Below are positions 8,186 through 17,281 of a DNA stretch of 64,000 bases, piece by piece. Source of the DNA: Streptomyces vilmorinianum (GTDB lineage: Bacteria; Actinomycetota; Actinomycetes; Streptomycetales; Streptomycetaceae); assembly GCF_005517195.1 (NCBI RefSeq), contig NZ_CP040244.1, positions 6,094,001 to 6,158,000 on the forward strand. Direction: 5' to 3'. The position numbers were made by a program, and so were the translations under genes. Numbering within the stretch: position 1 is the first letter of the stretch; each line of letters begins with the position of its first letter. The notes beneath the pieces were generated by a model, which was not told the origin of the DNA, did no database searches, and worked only from the letters and a program-made list of their open reading frames with translations.

Positions 8186-9418
8186 GTGACACTCCCCCGC
8201 CCCCACCGCGTCGATCTGCTCGTCGCCGGCTCCGGGCTCTCCTGCGGCCTGCTCCTGTGGTCGTTCGGGCTGTACCTGAAGACCGACCACGTCTTCGGCG
8301 AGCCGTGGGTGGTGCTGATCCCGCTGGTCGTGATGGCGGTGATGGAGGCGCTGCGCCGGACGACCCCGCGCACCGCCCTGCTCGTCGGGACCGTCGCGAT
8401 CGTCGCGGACCAGTTCACCCACGGCAATCTCGCCACCGTGCTGATGTTCACGGACCTGGTCTACGCGGCCGTGGTCTACGGCCCGCCCGCCTCCGCCCGC
8501 CGCATCCCGTACACGACCGCGCTGATCACCGTCGCCGTGACGATCGGCTTCCTCGTCTGGTGGCAGAACGCGATCGCCCTGCTGGTCGGCGTGATCACCG
8601 GGATGCTCTGTTTCCTGCCCGCGGTGACCGGCGCGATCGTGCGCAATCACCGGCAGGCCGCCGACGCGGCCCGGCTGCGTGCCGAACAGACCGCGCTGCT
8701 CGCCGAGATGGACCGCACCCAGGCGGTGGTGGCCGAGCGCGCCCGGATGGCGCGGGAGCTGCACGACATGGTGGCCAACCATCTCTCCGCCATCGCGATC
8801 CACTCCACGGCCGCGCTCTCGCTCGACGATCCGGGGACGACCCGGCAGGCGCTGACGGTGATCCGGGAGAACAGCGTGGAGGGCCTGGCGGAGATGCGCC
8901 GGCTGATCGGGCTGCTGCGGGACAGCAGCGGCGATGCCGAACCGGCGGCCGCGCCCACCCTGGCCGGCGTCGACGCGCTGATCGCGCAGGCCCGGACGAA
9001 CGGGACGACGAGCGGACTCGCCTTCGTCCTCGACGACGCCCGGTCCGACGGCGGGCGGCGGCTGCCCGCGCCGGTCGAGCTCGCCGCGTACCGGATCGTG
9101 CAGGAGTCGCTGACCAACGCGCTCAAGCACGCGGCGCCGGGCGAGGTGCGGGTGGTCCTCGACGACGGGGCGGACCGGGCCGACCGGGCCGACCGGGCGC
9201 TCACCGTCTGCGTGACCAGCCCGTTCGGCGGGCAGCCGGGCCCGCGCGCGCCCGGCTCGGGGGCGGGTCTGGTCGGGATGCGGGAGCGGGTCGCGCTGCT
9301 GGGCGGGGAGTTCGAGGCGGGTCCGGTGGCCTCGGACGGCGGGCGCAAGGAGTGGCGGGTGCGGGCTGTCCTGCCCGTCGGTACGAACGACAAGGAGCCG
9401 CAGGCATGGTACGGGTGA
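8186..9418 (+). CDS. chiS: Sensor histidine kinase, likely ChiS
   Basis: 410 aa. Membrane sensor kinase of the NarX/HisKA_3 class. About five hydrophobic helices occupy residues 10-160 with little extracellular sequence. The dimerisation/phosphoacceptor helix ARMARELHDMVANHLSAIA carries the catalytic His. The ATPase domain shows ESLTNALKHA (N box) and GAGLVGMRERVALLGG (G box). The GTG start at 8186 is tentative: GGAGG is only 1 nt away, and an alternative GTG is at 8171. It overlaps the response regulator gene by 13 nt. Kinase/regulator pairs upstream of chiC in streptomycetes are called ChiS/ChiR and control chitinase expression. The symbol rests on that context. Confidence 0.88.
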   Translation: MTLPRPHRVDLLVAGSGLSCGLLLWSFGLYLKTDHVFGEPWVVLIPLVVMAVMEALRRTTPRTALLVGTVAIVADQFTHGNLATVLMFTDLVYAAVVYGPPASARRIPYTTALITVAVTIGFLVWWQNAIALLVGVITGMLCFLPAVTGAIVRNHRQAADAARLRAEQTALLAEMDRTQAVVAERARMARELHDMVANHLSAIAIHSTAALSLDDPGTTRQALTVIRENSVEGLAEMRRLIGLLRDSSGDAEPAAAPTLAGVDALIAQARTNGTTSGLAFVLDDARSDGGRRLPAPVELAAYRIVQESLTNALKHAAPGEVRVVLDDGADRADRADRALTVCVTSPFGGQPGPRAPGSGAGLVGMRERVALLGGEFEAGPVASDGGRKEWRVRAVLPVGTNDKEPQAWYG

Positions 9419-10041
9419 TCGTGGCCGAGGATCAGAGCGCGGTACGGGCGGGGCTGGTCCTGATCCTGGGCAGCGCGCCGGACATCGAGGTGGTCGGGGA
9501 GGCCGCGGACGGCGAGCGCGCGGTGGAACTGGCCCGCGAACTGCGCCCGGACCTGGTCCTGATGGATGTGCAGATGCCGCGGATGGACGGGGTGACGGCG
9601 ACCGGGATCGTCGTCTCCCAGGGGCTGGCCGACGTCCTCGTCCTCACCACCTTCGATCTGGACGAGTACGTGTTCGGGGCGCTGCGCGCCGGGGCGGCGG
9701 GCTTCCTCCTGAAGAACACCGACGCGAAGGACCTGATCGAGGCGGTACGGACGGTGGCGCGCGGCGAGGGCCTGATCGCCCCGGCGGTGACGCGCCGGCT
9801 GATCGCCGAGTTCGCGGCGCCGAGGACCGCCCGGAGGAACCCGTCCGCACTGGACGCGCTGACGCCCCGGGAGCGTGAGGTGCTCTCCGCGCTGGGCAAG
9901 GGGCTGTCGAACGCCGAGATCGCGGTACGTCTGGAGATGGCGGAGGCGACGGTGAAGACGCACGTCAGCAAGGTGCTGGGAAAGCTTGAGCTGCGCAGCC
10001 GGGTTCAAGCCGCGGTGCTCGCACAGGAGTTGGGTGTCTGA
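9406..10041 (+). CDS. chiR: NarL/LuxR-family response regulator, likely ChiR
   Basis: 211 aa. Receiver domain with acidic pocket EDQ near residue 8, phospho-acceptor Asp in LMDVQMPRMDG near 54, and conserved Lys in FLLKN. The C-terminal LuxR helix-turn-helix runs from LTPREREVLSALGKGLSNAEIA to VKTHVSKVLGKL. The ATG is preceded by AAGGAG (9392-9397) and lies inside the end of the kinase gene, so the two are translationally coupled. The chitinase gene starts 136 bp downstream on the same strand, which fits a ChiR role in chitinase induction (inference from context). Confidence 0.92.
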   Translation: MVRVIVAEDQSAVRAGLVLILGSAPDIEVVGEAADGERAVELARELRPDLVLMDVQMPRMDGVTATGIVVSQGLADVLVLTTFDLDEYVFGALRAGAAGFLLKNTDAKDLIEAVRTVARGEGLIAPAVTRRLIAEFAAPRTARRNPSALDALTPREREVLSALGKGLSNAEIAVRLEMAEATVKTHVSKVLGKLELRSRVQAAVLAQELGV

Positions 10042-10069
10042 GGCGGGAGCGGAATCCGGCACACCGACG

Positions 10070-10112
10070 TTGGTCTGGACCTCTTGACGATTGGTCCAGA
10101 CCTTCCTACGCT
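10070..10112 (+). promoter_or_regulatory. chiC promoter with two dre-like direct repeats
   Basis: Two near-identical 13-mers, TTGGTCTGGACCT (10070-10082) and TTGGTCCAGACCT (10091-10103), flank and overlap a promoter with TTGACG (10084-10089), a 17-bp spacer and TACGCT (10107-10112). Streptomyces chitinase promoters carry such 12-13 bp direct repeats. They match the DasR (GlcNAc-responsive GntR repressor) dre consensus built on TGGTCTAGACCA, and are also needed for chitin induction. One copy covers the spacer, where a repressor would block polymerase. Confidence 0.8.
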
Positions 10113-10176
10113 CGCGGGGCGCGCGCATGTTCACGGACCACCCCCACCTTGTCCGTCCGCAACTTGAGGAGCACCG

Positions 10177-12024
10177 TTGAGCACTCAAGCACCGACGCGC
10201 AGAACAGGGTTCAGACACCGGGCCGCCGCCGGTCTGACCGCCCTGATCCTGCCCCTGGCCGCCATGGTCGGCCTCGCCGCACCCGCCGAGGCCGCCACGG
10301 CGGCCACCGCCACGTACACCAAGGTCTCCGACTGGGGAACCGGCTTCGAGGGCAAGTGGACGGTGAAGAACACCGGCACCACCACCCTCTCCTCCTGGAC
10401 CGTCGAGTGGGACTTCCCGTCCGGCACGGCCGTCACCTCCGCCTGGGACGCCACCGTCACCAGCTCCGGCACCCACTGGACCGCCAAGAACGTCGGCTGG
10501 AACGGCACCCTCGCCCCCGGCGCCACCATCTCCTTCGGCTTCAACGGCACGGGCTCCGGCTCCCCGTCCGGCTGCAAGGTCAACGGCGGCTCCTGCGACG
10601 GCTCCACCCAGCCCGGCGACAACCCGCCCTCCGCCCCCGGCACCCCGGTCGCCTCCAGCATCACCGACACCTCGGTCAAGCTGACCTGGACGGCCGCCAC
10701 CGACGACAAGGGCATCAAGAACTACGACGTCAAGCGGGACGGGACCACCGTCGCCACGGTCACCGGACTCACATACACCAACACCGGGCTGACCGCGGGC
10801 ACCGACTACAGCTACACGATCGTCGCCCGCGACACCGTCGACCAGACGGGCCCGGCGAGCGGCACGGTCTCCGTCCGCACGACGGGCGGCGGCGGAACCA
10901 CGCCCCCCGGCTCCACGGTGAGGATGGGCTACTTCACCAACTGGGGTGTGTACGGCCGTAATTACCACGTCAAGAACATCGTGACCTCCGGCTCCGCCTC
11001 CAAGATCACGCACATCAACTACGCCTTCGGCAACGTCACCGGCGGCAAGTGCACGATCGGCGACGCGTACGCCGACTACGACAAGGCCTACACCGCCGAC
11101 CAGTCCGTCGACGGCGTCGCCGACACCTGGGACCAGCCGCTGCGCGGCAACTTCAACCAGCTGCGCAAGCTGAAGAAGGCGTACCCGCACATCAAGGTCC
11201 TCTGGTCCTTCGGCGGCTGGACCTGGTCCGGCGGCTTCGGCCAGGCCGTCCAGAACCCGACCGCCTTCGCGCAGTCCTGCTACGACCTGGTGGAGGACCC
11301 GCGCTGGGCCGACGTCTTCGACGGCATCGACCTCGACTGGGAGTACCCGAACGCCTGCGGTCTGTCCTGCGACACCAGCGGCCCGTCCGCCTTCAAGAAC
11401 ATGATGCAGGCCATGCGCGCCAAGTTCGGTACGAACGCCCTGGTCACCGCGGCCGTCACGGCCGACGCCTCCGCCGGCGGCAAGATCGACGCCGCCGACT
11501 ACGCGGGCGCCGCACCGTACATGAACTGGTTCAACGTGATGACGTACGACTTCTTCGGCGCCTGGGCGGCGCAGGGCCCGACGGCCCCGCACTCCCCGCT
11601 CACCTCCTACGCCGGCATCCCGCAGGCGGGCTTCAACTCCGCCGAGGCGATCGCCAAGTTCAAGGCGAAGGGCGTCCCCGCCAACAAGCTGCTGCTCGGC
11701 ATCGGCTTCTACGGCCGCGGCTGGACCGGCGTCACCCAGTCCGCCCCGGGCGGCACGGCGACGGGCCCGGCGGCCGGCACGTACGAGCAGGGAATCGAGG
11801 ACTACAAGGTCCTGAAGAACACCTGCCCGGCCAACGGCACGGTCGGGGGCACGGCGTACGCGCACTGCGGCAGCAACTGGTGGAGCTACGACACCCCGGC
11901 CACGGTCACGTCCAAGATGAGCTGGGCGAAGAACCAGGGTCTGGGCGGCGCGTTCTTCTGGGAGTTCAGCGGTGACACGACGGGCGGCGAGCTCGTCGGA
12001 GCGATCAACAGCGGGCTGAGCTAG
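10177..12024 (+). CDS. chiC: Secreted family-18 chitinase ChiC
   Basis: 615 aa, starting with TTG behind GAGGAG (10165-10170). Signal peptide about residues 1-40, ending AEA. Then a CBM2-type cellulose/chitin-binding module (about 41-145, Cys pair in GCKVNGGSC), a fibronectin type III domain (about 152-238), a Gly/Thr linker, and a GH18 catalytic barrel (about 247-615) with FDGIDLDWEYP, the DxxDxDxE motif whose Glu is the acid catalyst. It hydrolyses beta-1,4-GlcNAc polymers outside the cell. Domain order matches streptomycete ChiC/Chi63. Regulated through the upstream repeats and probably by the adjacent ChiSR pair. Confidence 0.96.
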   Translation: MSTQAPTRRTGFRHRAAAGLTALILPLAAMVGLAAPAEAATAATATYTKVSDWGTGFEGKWTVKNTGTTTLSSWTVEWDFPSGTAVTSAWDATVTSSGTHWTAKNVGWNGTLAPGATISFGFNGTGSGSPSGCKVNGGSCDGSTQPGDNPPSAPGTPVASSITDTSVKLTWTAATDDKGIKNYDVKRDGTTVATVTGLTYTNTGLTAGTDYSYTIVARDTVDQTGPASGTVSVRTTGGGGTTPPGSTVRMGYFTNWGVYGRNYHVKNIVTSGSASKITHINYAFGNVTGGKCTIGDAYADYDKAYTADQSVDGVADTWDQPLRGNFNQLRKLKKAYPHIKVLWSFGGWTWSGGFGQAVQNPTAFAQSCYDLVEDPRWADVFDGIDLDWEYPNACGLSCDTSGPSAFKNMMQAMRAKFGTNALVTAAVTADASAGGKIDAADYAGAAPYMNWFNVMTYDFFGAWAAQGPTAPHSPLTSYAGIPQAGFNSAEAIAKFKAKGVPANKLLLGIGFYGRGWTGVTQSAPGGTATGPAAGTYEQGIEDYKVLKNTCPANGTVGGTAYAHCGSNWWSYDTPATVTSKMSWAKNQGLGGAFFWEFSGDTTGGELVGAINSGLS

Positions 12025-12034
12025 CCGCTACGAC

Positions 12035-12071
12035 GAAGCGGGGGACGGCGCAGCACGCCGTCCCCCGCTTC
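12035..12071. terminator. Perfect bidirectional terminator hairpin after chiC
   Basis: Sixteen-base-pair perfect stem (12035-12050 with 12056-12071) and a 5-nt loop, 10 nt after both convergent stop codons (chiC and the DUF2550 gene). Confidence 0.88.
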
Positions 12072-12080
12072 ACGTCTGCC

Positions 12081-12533
12081 TCAGGCCACGTTCACCCTCT
12101 GGCCAGGAGGCGCCGCCTCCAGCCAGGCGAGGAAGCCGGTGAGCGCGTCCTCGCTCATCGCCAGCTCCAGCCGGGTCCCCCGGTGCATACAGCCCTGGAT
12201 CACGGCGTCGGAGAGCAGCGCGAGCTCCTCCTCGCCCTCGGGCATGCGGCGCTCCAGGACCTCGATGGCCGAGCGTTCCAGGATGCGGCGCGGGCGGGGC
12301 GCGTACGAGAAGACACGGAACCAGGCGACCTGATCACCGCTGTAGCGGGCGACGCCGTACACCCAGCCCTTGCCGGAGAGGTCCGGCTCCTCGGGGACGT
12401 TCCAGCGCAGGGAGCAGTCGAAGGTGCCGCCGGCACGCTGGATCAGGCGACGGCGCAAGCCGAAGACGAAGAGCCCGATCACCACCAGTGCGACGACCAG
12501 ACCGCTCACGAGCAGAGCGAGGAACATCTTCAC
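12081..12533 (-). CDS. DUF2550-domain membrane protein
   Basis: 150 aa. A single N-terminal transmembrane helix (FLALLVSGLVVALVVIGLFVFGL) is followed by a cytoplasmic DUF2550 domain that starts with a Cys-containing GTFDCSLRW. The family is actinobacterial and characteristically sits directly after atpC, as here (138-bp gap). GTG start at 12533 behind GAGGAGG; an ATG two codons later is an alternative. Function is unknown. The conserved position beside the ATP synthase operon hints at a membrane-energetics or envelope role, but nothing in the sequence proves it. Confidence 0.88.
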   Translation of the reverse strand: MKMFLALLVSGLVVALVVIGLFVFGLRRRLIQRAGGTFDCSLRWNVPEEPDLSGKGWVYGVARYSGDQVAWFRVFSYAPRPRRILERSAIEVLERRMPEGEEELALLSDAVIQGCMHRGTRLELAMSEDALTGFLAWLEAAPPGQRVNVA

Positions 12534-12671
12534 CGACCTCCTCGCTGCGTCCCGTGACCGGCTTCGCCGGCGTAACCGAATACAACCTGCATCTGCATCG
12601 CCTCAGCCGCGACACGGTCTGGAGAATTCCAGCCGTGCCGCGGCTGAGGGCACAACTCTCGGCGCGGTCCG

Positions 12672-13046
12672 CTAGCGGACCGCTACCGCACGCAACCGGA
12701 CGTCGGCGCGACGCTCGGCGGCGGCGTCCGATTCCGACTTGGCGCGCTCCAGCGCGCGCTCGGCGCGCTGGGCGTCGATCTCGTCCGCCAGCTCGGCGAT
12801 CTCCGCGAGCAGAGACAGCTTGTCGTCGGCGAACGAGATGAATCCACCGTGCACAGCGGCGACGACGGTCGCGCCCTCGCTCGTACGAATGGTCACCGGG
12901 CCCGACTCCAGCACACCGAGCAGCGGCTGGTGGCCGGGCATGACGCCGATGTCGCCGGAGGTGGTACGCGCGATGACCAGGGTGGCCTCGCCGGACCAGA
13001 CACTCCGGTCCGCGGCGACCAGCTCGACGTGCAGCTCAGCAGCCAA
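12672..13046 (-). CDS. atpC: ATP synthase F1 epsilon subunit
   Basis: 124 aa. N-terminal beta-sandwich (ELHVELVAADRSVWSGEATLVIARTTSGDIGVMPGHQPLLGVLESGPV) followed by the C-terminal two-helix region (LADEIDAQRAERALERAK) that can brake rotation. Last gene of the atp operon, 123 bp after atpD, with a GC-rich hairpin in between, which is longer than other gaps in the operon. Length is usual for actinobacterial epsilon. Confidence 0.97.
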   Translation of the reverse strand: MAAELHVELVAADRSVWSGEATLVIARTTSGDIGVMPGHQPLLGVLESGPVTIRTSEGATVVAAVHGGFISFADDKLSLLAEIAELADEIDAQRAERALERAKSESDAAAERRADVRLRAVAVR

Positions 13047-13113
13047 GGGTGGCTCCTCGGGTCACCACCCGGCGGTCGTGCCGGGTGTTGGGGTCAATTC
13101 TAATGGGCGTGGA

Positions 13114-13156
13114 GAGGGGGGCGGGACACGCCCGCACGGGGCGACCCGCCCCCCTC
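13114..13156 (-). terminator. Hairpin between atpD and atpC
   Basis: Perfect 12-bp GC stem (13114-13125 with 13145-13156, 19-nt loop), 13 nt beyond the atpD stop and before atpC. No T-run. It could be a 3' stabiliser or partial terminator that lowers atpC expression. Confidence 0.5.
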
Positions 13157-13169
13157 ATGAGCACGGGGC

Positions 13170-14612
13170 TCAGGAGACGCCGAGCTCCTTGGCGTTGGCC
13201 TTGAGGTCCTCGAGGCCACCGCACATGAAGAACGCCTGCTCGGGGAAGTGGTCGTACTCACCGTCGCAGATCGCGTTGAACGCGGCGATCGACTCGTCGA
13301 GCGGAACGTCCGAACCGTCCACACCGGTGAACTGCTTCGCCGCGTGGGTGTTCTGGGACAGGAAGCGCTCGACACGGCGGGCGCGGTGGACAACGAGCTT
13401 GTCCTCCTCGCTCAGCTCGTCGATACCGAGAATCGCGATGATGTCCTGGAGGTCCTTGTACTTCTGCAGGATTCCCTTGACGCGCGTGGCGGCGTCGTAG
13501 TGCTCCTGCGCGATGTAGCGCGGGTCCAGGATCCGGGACGTGGAGTCCAGCGGGTCCACGGCCGGGTAGATGCCCTTCTCGGAGATCGGACGGGAGAGAA
13601 CCGTCGTCGCGTCGAGGTGGGCGAAGGTGGTGGCCGGGGCCGGGTCGGTCAGGTCGTCCGCGGGGACGTAGATCGCCTGCATCGAGGTGATCGAGTGACC
13701 ACGGGTCGAGGTGATGCGCTCCTGGAGGAGACCCATCTCGTCGGCCAGGTTCGGCTGGTAACCCACCGCGGAGGGCATACGGCCGAGCAGGGTCGACACC
13801 TCGGAGCCCGCCTGGGTGAAGCGGAAGATGTTGTCGATGAAGAACAGCACGTCCTGCTTCTGCACATCGCGGAAGTACTCCGCCATGGTCAGACCGGCCA
13901 GGGCGACGCGCAGACGGGTGCCCGGGGGCTCGTCCATCTGGCCGAAGACCAGCGCGGTCTTGTCCAGAACGCCGGACTCCTCCATCTCGGCGATGAGGTC
14001 GTTGCCCTCACGGGTGCGCTCACCCACGCCGGCGAAGACGGAAACACCCTCGTGCAGCTTCGCCACACGCATGATCATTTCCTGGATCAGAACGGTCTTG
14101 CCGACACCGGCACCACCGAACAGACCGATCTTTCCACCCTTGACGTACGGGGTGAGAAGGTCGACGACCTTCAGGCCGGTCTCGAACATCTCGGTCTTCG
14201 ACTCGAGCTGGTCGAAAGCCGGGGCCTTGCGGTGGATGGACCACCGCTCGCCGACCTCGGACTCGGCCTCCGGCTCGTTCAGGATCTGACCCAGCGTGTT
14301 GAACACGCGCCCCTTGGTGACATCGCCGACCGGCACCGTGATGCCGTCGCCGGTGTCCACCACGGGGGCCTGGCGGACCAGACCGTCGGTGGGCTGCATC
14401 GAGATGGTGCGGACGATGCCGTCACCGAGGTGCTGCGCGACCTCGAGGGTCAGCGTCTTCTTCGCGCCCTCCTCGGCCGGGTCGGCGACCTCGACGTGCA
14501 GGGCGTTGTAGATCTCCGGCATCGCGTCGACGGGGAACTCCACGTCGACGACCGGGCCGATGACCCGGGCGACGCGGCCCGTGGCGGCGGCCGTCTCAAC
14601 AGTGGTCGTCAT
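13170..14612 (-). CDS. atpD: ATP synthase F1 beta subunit
   Basis: 480 aa, catalytic subunit. Walker A GGAGVGKTVLIQEM (near 160), the catalytic Glu in GVGERTREGNDL, Walker B DVLFFIDNIFRFTQAG and the DELSEED-equivalent loop IDELSEEDKLVVHRARR are all present. Its start codon overlaps the atpG stop by one base (TAATG), so translation is coupled. Chromosomal F1 catalytic head, synthesising ATP from the proton gradient. Confidence 0.98.
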   Translation of the reverse strand: MTTTVETAAATGRVARVIGPVVDVEFPVDAMPEIYNALHVEVADPAEEGAKKTLTLEVAQHLGDGIVRTISMQPTDGLVRQAPVVDTGDGITVPVGDVTKGRVFNTLGQILNEPEAESEVGERWSIHRKAPAFDQLESKTEMFETGLKVVDLLTPYVKGGKIGLFGGAGVGKTVLIQEMIMRVAKLHEGVSVFAGVGERTREGNDLIAEMEESGVLDKTALVFGQMDEPPGTRLRVALAGLTMAEYFRDVQKQDVLFFIDNIFRFTQAGSEVSTLLGRMPSAVGYQPNLADEMGLLQERITSTRGHSITSMQAIYVPADDLTDPAPATTFAHLDATTVLSRPISEKGIYPAVDPLDSTSRILDPRYIAQEHYDAATRVKGILQKYKDLQDIIAILGIDELSEEDKLVVHRARRVERFLSQNTHAAKQFTGVDGSDVPLDESIAAFNAICDGEYDHFPEQAFFMCGGLEDLKANAKELGVS

Positions 14613-15529
14613 TACTTGTCACTCCCCGCGGTCGCGTCGGCCAGGGCTGCGGAGCCACCGACGATCTCGCTGATTTCCTGGGTGATTTCGGCCTGGCGGG
14701 CCGCGTTGGCAAGTCGGGAGAGGTTGTTGATCAAGTCTCCCGCGTTATCGGTCGCCGACTTCATCGCGCGGCGCGTGGCGGCGTGCTTGGAGGCAGCCGA
14801 CTGGAGCAGCGCGTTGTAGATCCGGCTCTCGACGTAGCGCGGCAGCAGGGCGTCGAGGACGTCCTCCGCCGACGGCTCGAAGTCGTACAGCGGACGGAGC
14901 GTGTCCTGCTCGCCCGCCTCCTTCGCCACCTCGTCGAGGCTGAGGGGCAGCAGCCGGGCCTCGATCGCCGTCTGCGTCATCATCGAGACGAACTCGGTGT
15001 AGACGATGTGGAGCTCGTCCACGCCGCCCTCGGCCGTGTCCTTCTCGATCGCCTCGATCAGCGGAGCCGCGATCGTCTTGGCGTCCGCGTACTCCGGCTG
15101 GTCCGTGAAACCGGTCCACGAGTCGGCCAGCTTGCGCTCACGGAAGTTGTAGTGCGCGATACCACGGCGGCCGACGACATAGATGTCGACCTCGCGGCCC
15201 TCGCTCTCCAGCTTCCTCGTCAGCTGCTCCGCCGCCTTGATGGCGTTGGAGTTGAAGGCGCCGGCCAGACCGCGGTCGCTCGAGAGGAGCAGGACCGCGG
15301 CGCGGGTCGGGTTCTCCGCCTCGGTGGTCAGCGGGTGCTTGTCGTTCGCACCCGTGGCCACCGCCGTGACCGCGCGGGTGAGCTCGGTCGCGTACGGAGT
15401 GGACGCCTGTACCTTGCGCTGCGCCTTGACGACACGCGAGGCGGCGATCATCTCCATCGCCTTGGTGATCTTCTTCGTCGCGGTGACGGATTTGATGCGA
15501 CGCTTGTAGACCCGGAGCTGCGCTCCCAT
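14612..15529 (-). CDS. atpG: ATP synthase F1 gamma subunit
   Basis: 305 aa. Central rotor shaft. N-terminal coiled coil GAQLRVYKRRIKSVTATKKITKAMEMIAASRV and C-terminal helix ATDNAGDLINNLSRLANAARQAEITQEISEIVGG are the conserved pair that inserts into the alpha3beta3 ring. The length, about 15-20 residues over E. coli, is normal for actinobacteria. Starts 20 nt after atpA. Confidence 0.97.
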   Translation of the reverse strand: MGAQLRVYKRRIKSVTATKKITKAMEMIAASRVVKAQRKVQASTPYATELTRAVTAVATGANDKHPLTTEAENPTRAAVLLLSSDRGLAGAFNSNAIKAAEQLTRKLESEGREVDIYVVGRRGIAHYNFRERKLADSWTGFTDQPEYADAKTIAAPLIEAIEKDTAEGGVDELHIVYTEFVSMMTQTAIEARLLPLSLDEVAKEAGEQDTLRPLYDFEPSAEDVLDALLPRYVESRIYNALLQSAASKHAATRRAMKSATDNAGDLINNLSRLANAARQAEITQEISEIVGGSAALADATAGSDK

Positions 15530-15549
15530 GAGTCAGGTCCCTTCCGTCG

Positions 15550-17148
15550 TCACTTCGAGACGTTGACGGCAGCGGAAGCGTCGTCGCCCAGCAGCTTCCC
15601 GTCAGAGGTCTCGAACTGCTTCTTGAACTCCGCGATGGCGTCACCGACGGACTGCAGGGTGTCGTCCGACAGCTTGCCGCCCTCGCGGATCGAGCTCATG
15701 AGACCCGCGTGGTTCTGGCGCAGGTACGCGAGGAGCTCGGCCTCGAAGCGACGGATGTCGGCGACCGGGACATCGTCCATCTTGCCGGTGGTGCCGGCCC
15801 AGATGGAGACGACCTGGTTCTCGGTGGGCATCGGCTGGTACTGAGCCTGCTTGAGCAGCTCGACCATGCGCTGACCACGCTCCAGCTGCGCCTTCGACGC
15901 GGCGTCCAGGTCGGAACCGAAGGCGGCGAACGCCTCCAGCTCGCGGTACTGGGCCAGGTCCACACGGAGGCGACCGGAGATCTGCTTCATCGCCTTGTGC
16001 TGGGCGGAGCCACCGACACGGGAGACCGAGATACCGACGTTCAGGGCCGGGCGCTGGCCGGCGTTGAACAGGTCGGACTCCAGGAAGCACTGGCCGTCGG
16101 TGATGGAGATGACGTTGGTCGGGATGAACGCCGAGACGTCGTTGGCCTTCGTCTCGACGACCGGCAGACCGGTCATCGAGCCCGCGCCCAGCTCGTCCGA
16201 GAGCTTCGCGCAGCGCTCGAGGAGGCGGGAGTGCAGGTAGAAGACGTCACCCGGGTAGGCCTCACGGCCCGGCGGGCGGCGCAGCAGCAGCGACACGGCG
16301 CGGTAGGCGTCGGCCTGCTTCGACAGGTCGTCGAAGACGATCAGGACGTGCTTGCCCTGGTACATCCAGTGCTGACCGATGGCGGAGCCGGTGTACGGCG
16401 CCAGGTACTTGAAGCCGGCCGGGTCGGACGCCGGGGCGGCGACGATCGTCGTGTACTCGAGCGCGCCGGCCTCCTCCAGGGCGCCGCGCACGGACGCGAT
16501 GGTGGAGCCCTTCTGGCCGACGGCGACGTAGATGCAGCGGACCTGCTTGTTCACGTCGCCGGAGCGCCAGTTGTCACGCTGGTTGATGATCGTGTCGACA
16601 CACAGCGCGGTCTTGCCGGTCTGACGGTCACCGATGATCAGCTGACGCTGGCCACGGCCGACCGGGGTCATCGCGTCGACGGCCTTGTAGCCGGTCTCCA
16701 TCGGCTCGTGGACCGACTTACGGGCCATGACGCCCGGGGCCTGCAGCTCGAGGGCGCGGCGGCCCTCGGTCGCGATCTCGCCGAGACCGTCGATCGGGTT
16801 GCCGAGGGGGTCGACGACGCGACCCAGGTATCCCTCGCCGACACCTACGGAGAGGACCTCACCGGTGCGCTGCACCGGCTGTCCCTCCTCGATGCCGCTG
16901 AACTCGCCGAGAACGATCGCACCGATCTCGCGCTCCTCGAGGTTGAGGGCGAGACCGAGGGTGCCGTCCTCGAACTTCAGCAGCTCGTTCGCCATGGCCG
17001 AGGGAAGTCCCTCCACCTTGGCGATGCCGTCGCCGGCCAGGCTGACCGTTCCGACCTCCTCGCGCGAGGCCGCGTCCGGCTGGTACGACTGGACAAAGGT
17101 CTCCAGCGCGTCCCGGATCTCCTCCGGCCGGATCGTGAGCTCCGCCAT
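15550..17148 (-). CDS. atpA: ATP synthase F1 alpha subunit
   Basis: 532 aa from the ATG encoding MAELTIRPEEIRDAL. A longer upstream reading has no conserved sequence. P-loop GDRQTGKTALCVDT near residue 170 and the VGRGQRQLIIGD lead-in are conserved. Non-catalytic nucleotide-binding subunit that alternates with beta. The C-terminal extension KLLGDDASAAVNVSK is typical of actinobacteria. Lies 133 bp after atpH. Confidence 0.97.
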   Translation of the reverse strand: MAELTIRPEEIRDALETFVQSYQPDAASREEVGTVSLAGDGIAKVEGLPSAMANELLKFEDGTLGLALNLEEREIGAIVLGEFSGIEEGQPVQRTGEVLSVGVGEGYLGRVVDPLGNPIDGLGEIATEGRRALELQAPGVMARKSVHEPMETGYKAVDAMTPVGRGQRQLIIGDRQTGKTALCVDTIINQRDNWRSGDVNKQVRCIYVAVGQKGSTIASVRGALEEAGALEYTTIVAAPASDPAGFKYLAPYTGSAIGQHWMYQGKHVLIVFDDLSKQADAYRAVSLLLRRPPGREAYPGDVFYLHSRLLERCAKLSDELGAGSMTGLPVVETKANDVSAFIPTNVISITDGQCFLESDLFNAGQRPALNVGISVSRVGGSAQHKAMKQISGRLRVDLAQYRELEAFAAFGSDLDAASKAQLERGQRMVELLKQAQYQPMPTENQVVSIWAGTTGKMDDVPVADIRRFEAELLAYLRQNHAGLMSSIREGGKLSDDTLQSVGDAIAEFKKQFETSDGKLLGDDASAAVNVSK

Positions 17149-17185
17149 CTGGGTTCCCTGCTCTCCTTGTTGGGCCCGAAGTTTT

Positions 17186-17213
17186 CTTGGGGGTCTGGGG
17201 GCCGACCCCCAGG
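17186..17213 (-). other. Small hairpin in the atpH-atpA gap
   Basis: Ten-pair inverted repeat (17186-17195 with 17204-17213) in the 5' region of atpA. It may be an mRNA processing or stabilising element within the operon; no terminator-like T-run. Confidence 0.35.
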
Positions 17214-17281
17214 AATCTTCTGCAATCTCTGCACGGCCCAACCGGGCCGCAGGTGATGCTGTGTTCAGTTGGTGGCTGTCG

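Noticed and set aside
15709..17256. Long plus-strand frames opposite atpA and atpD
   Set aside because: Shadows of highly conserved minus-strand ATP synthase genes; no ribosome binding site or known domain.
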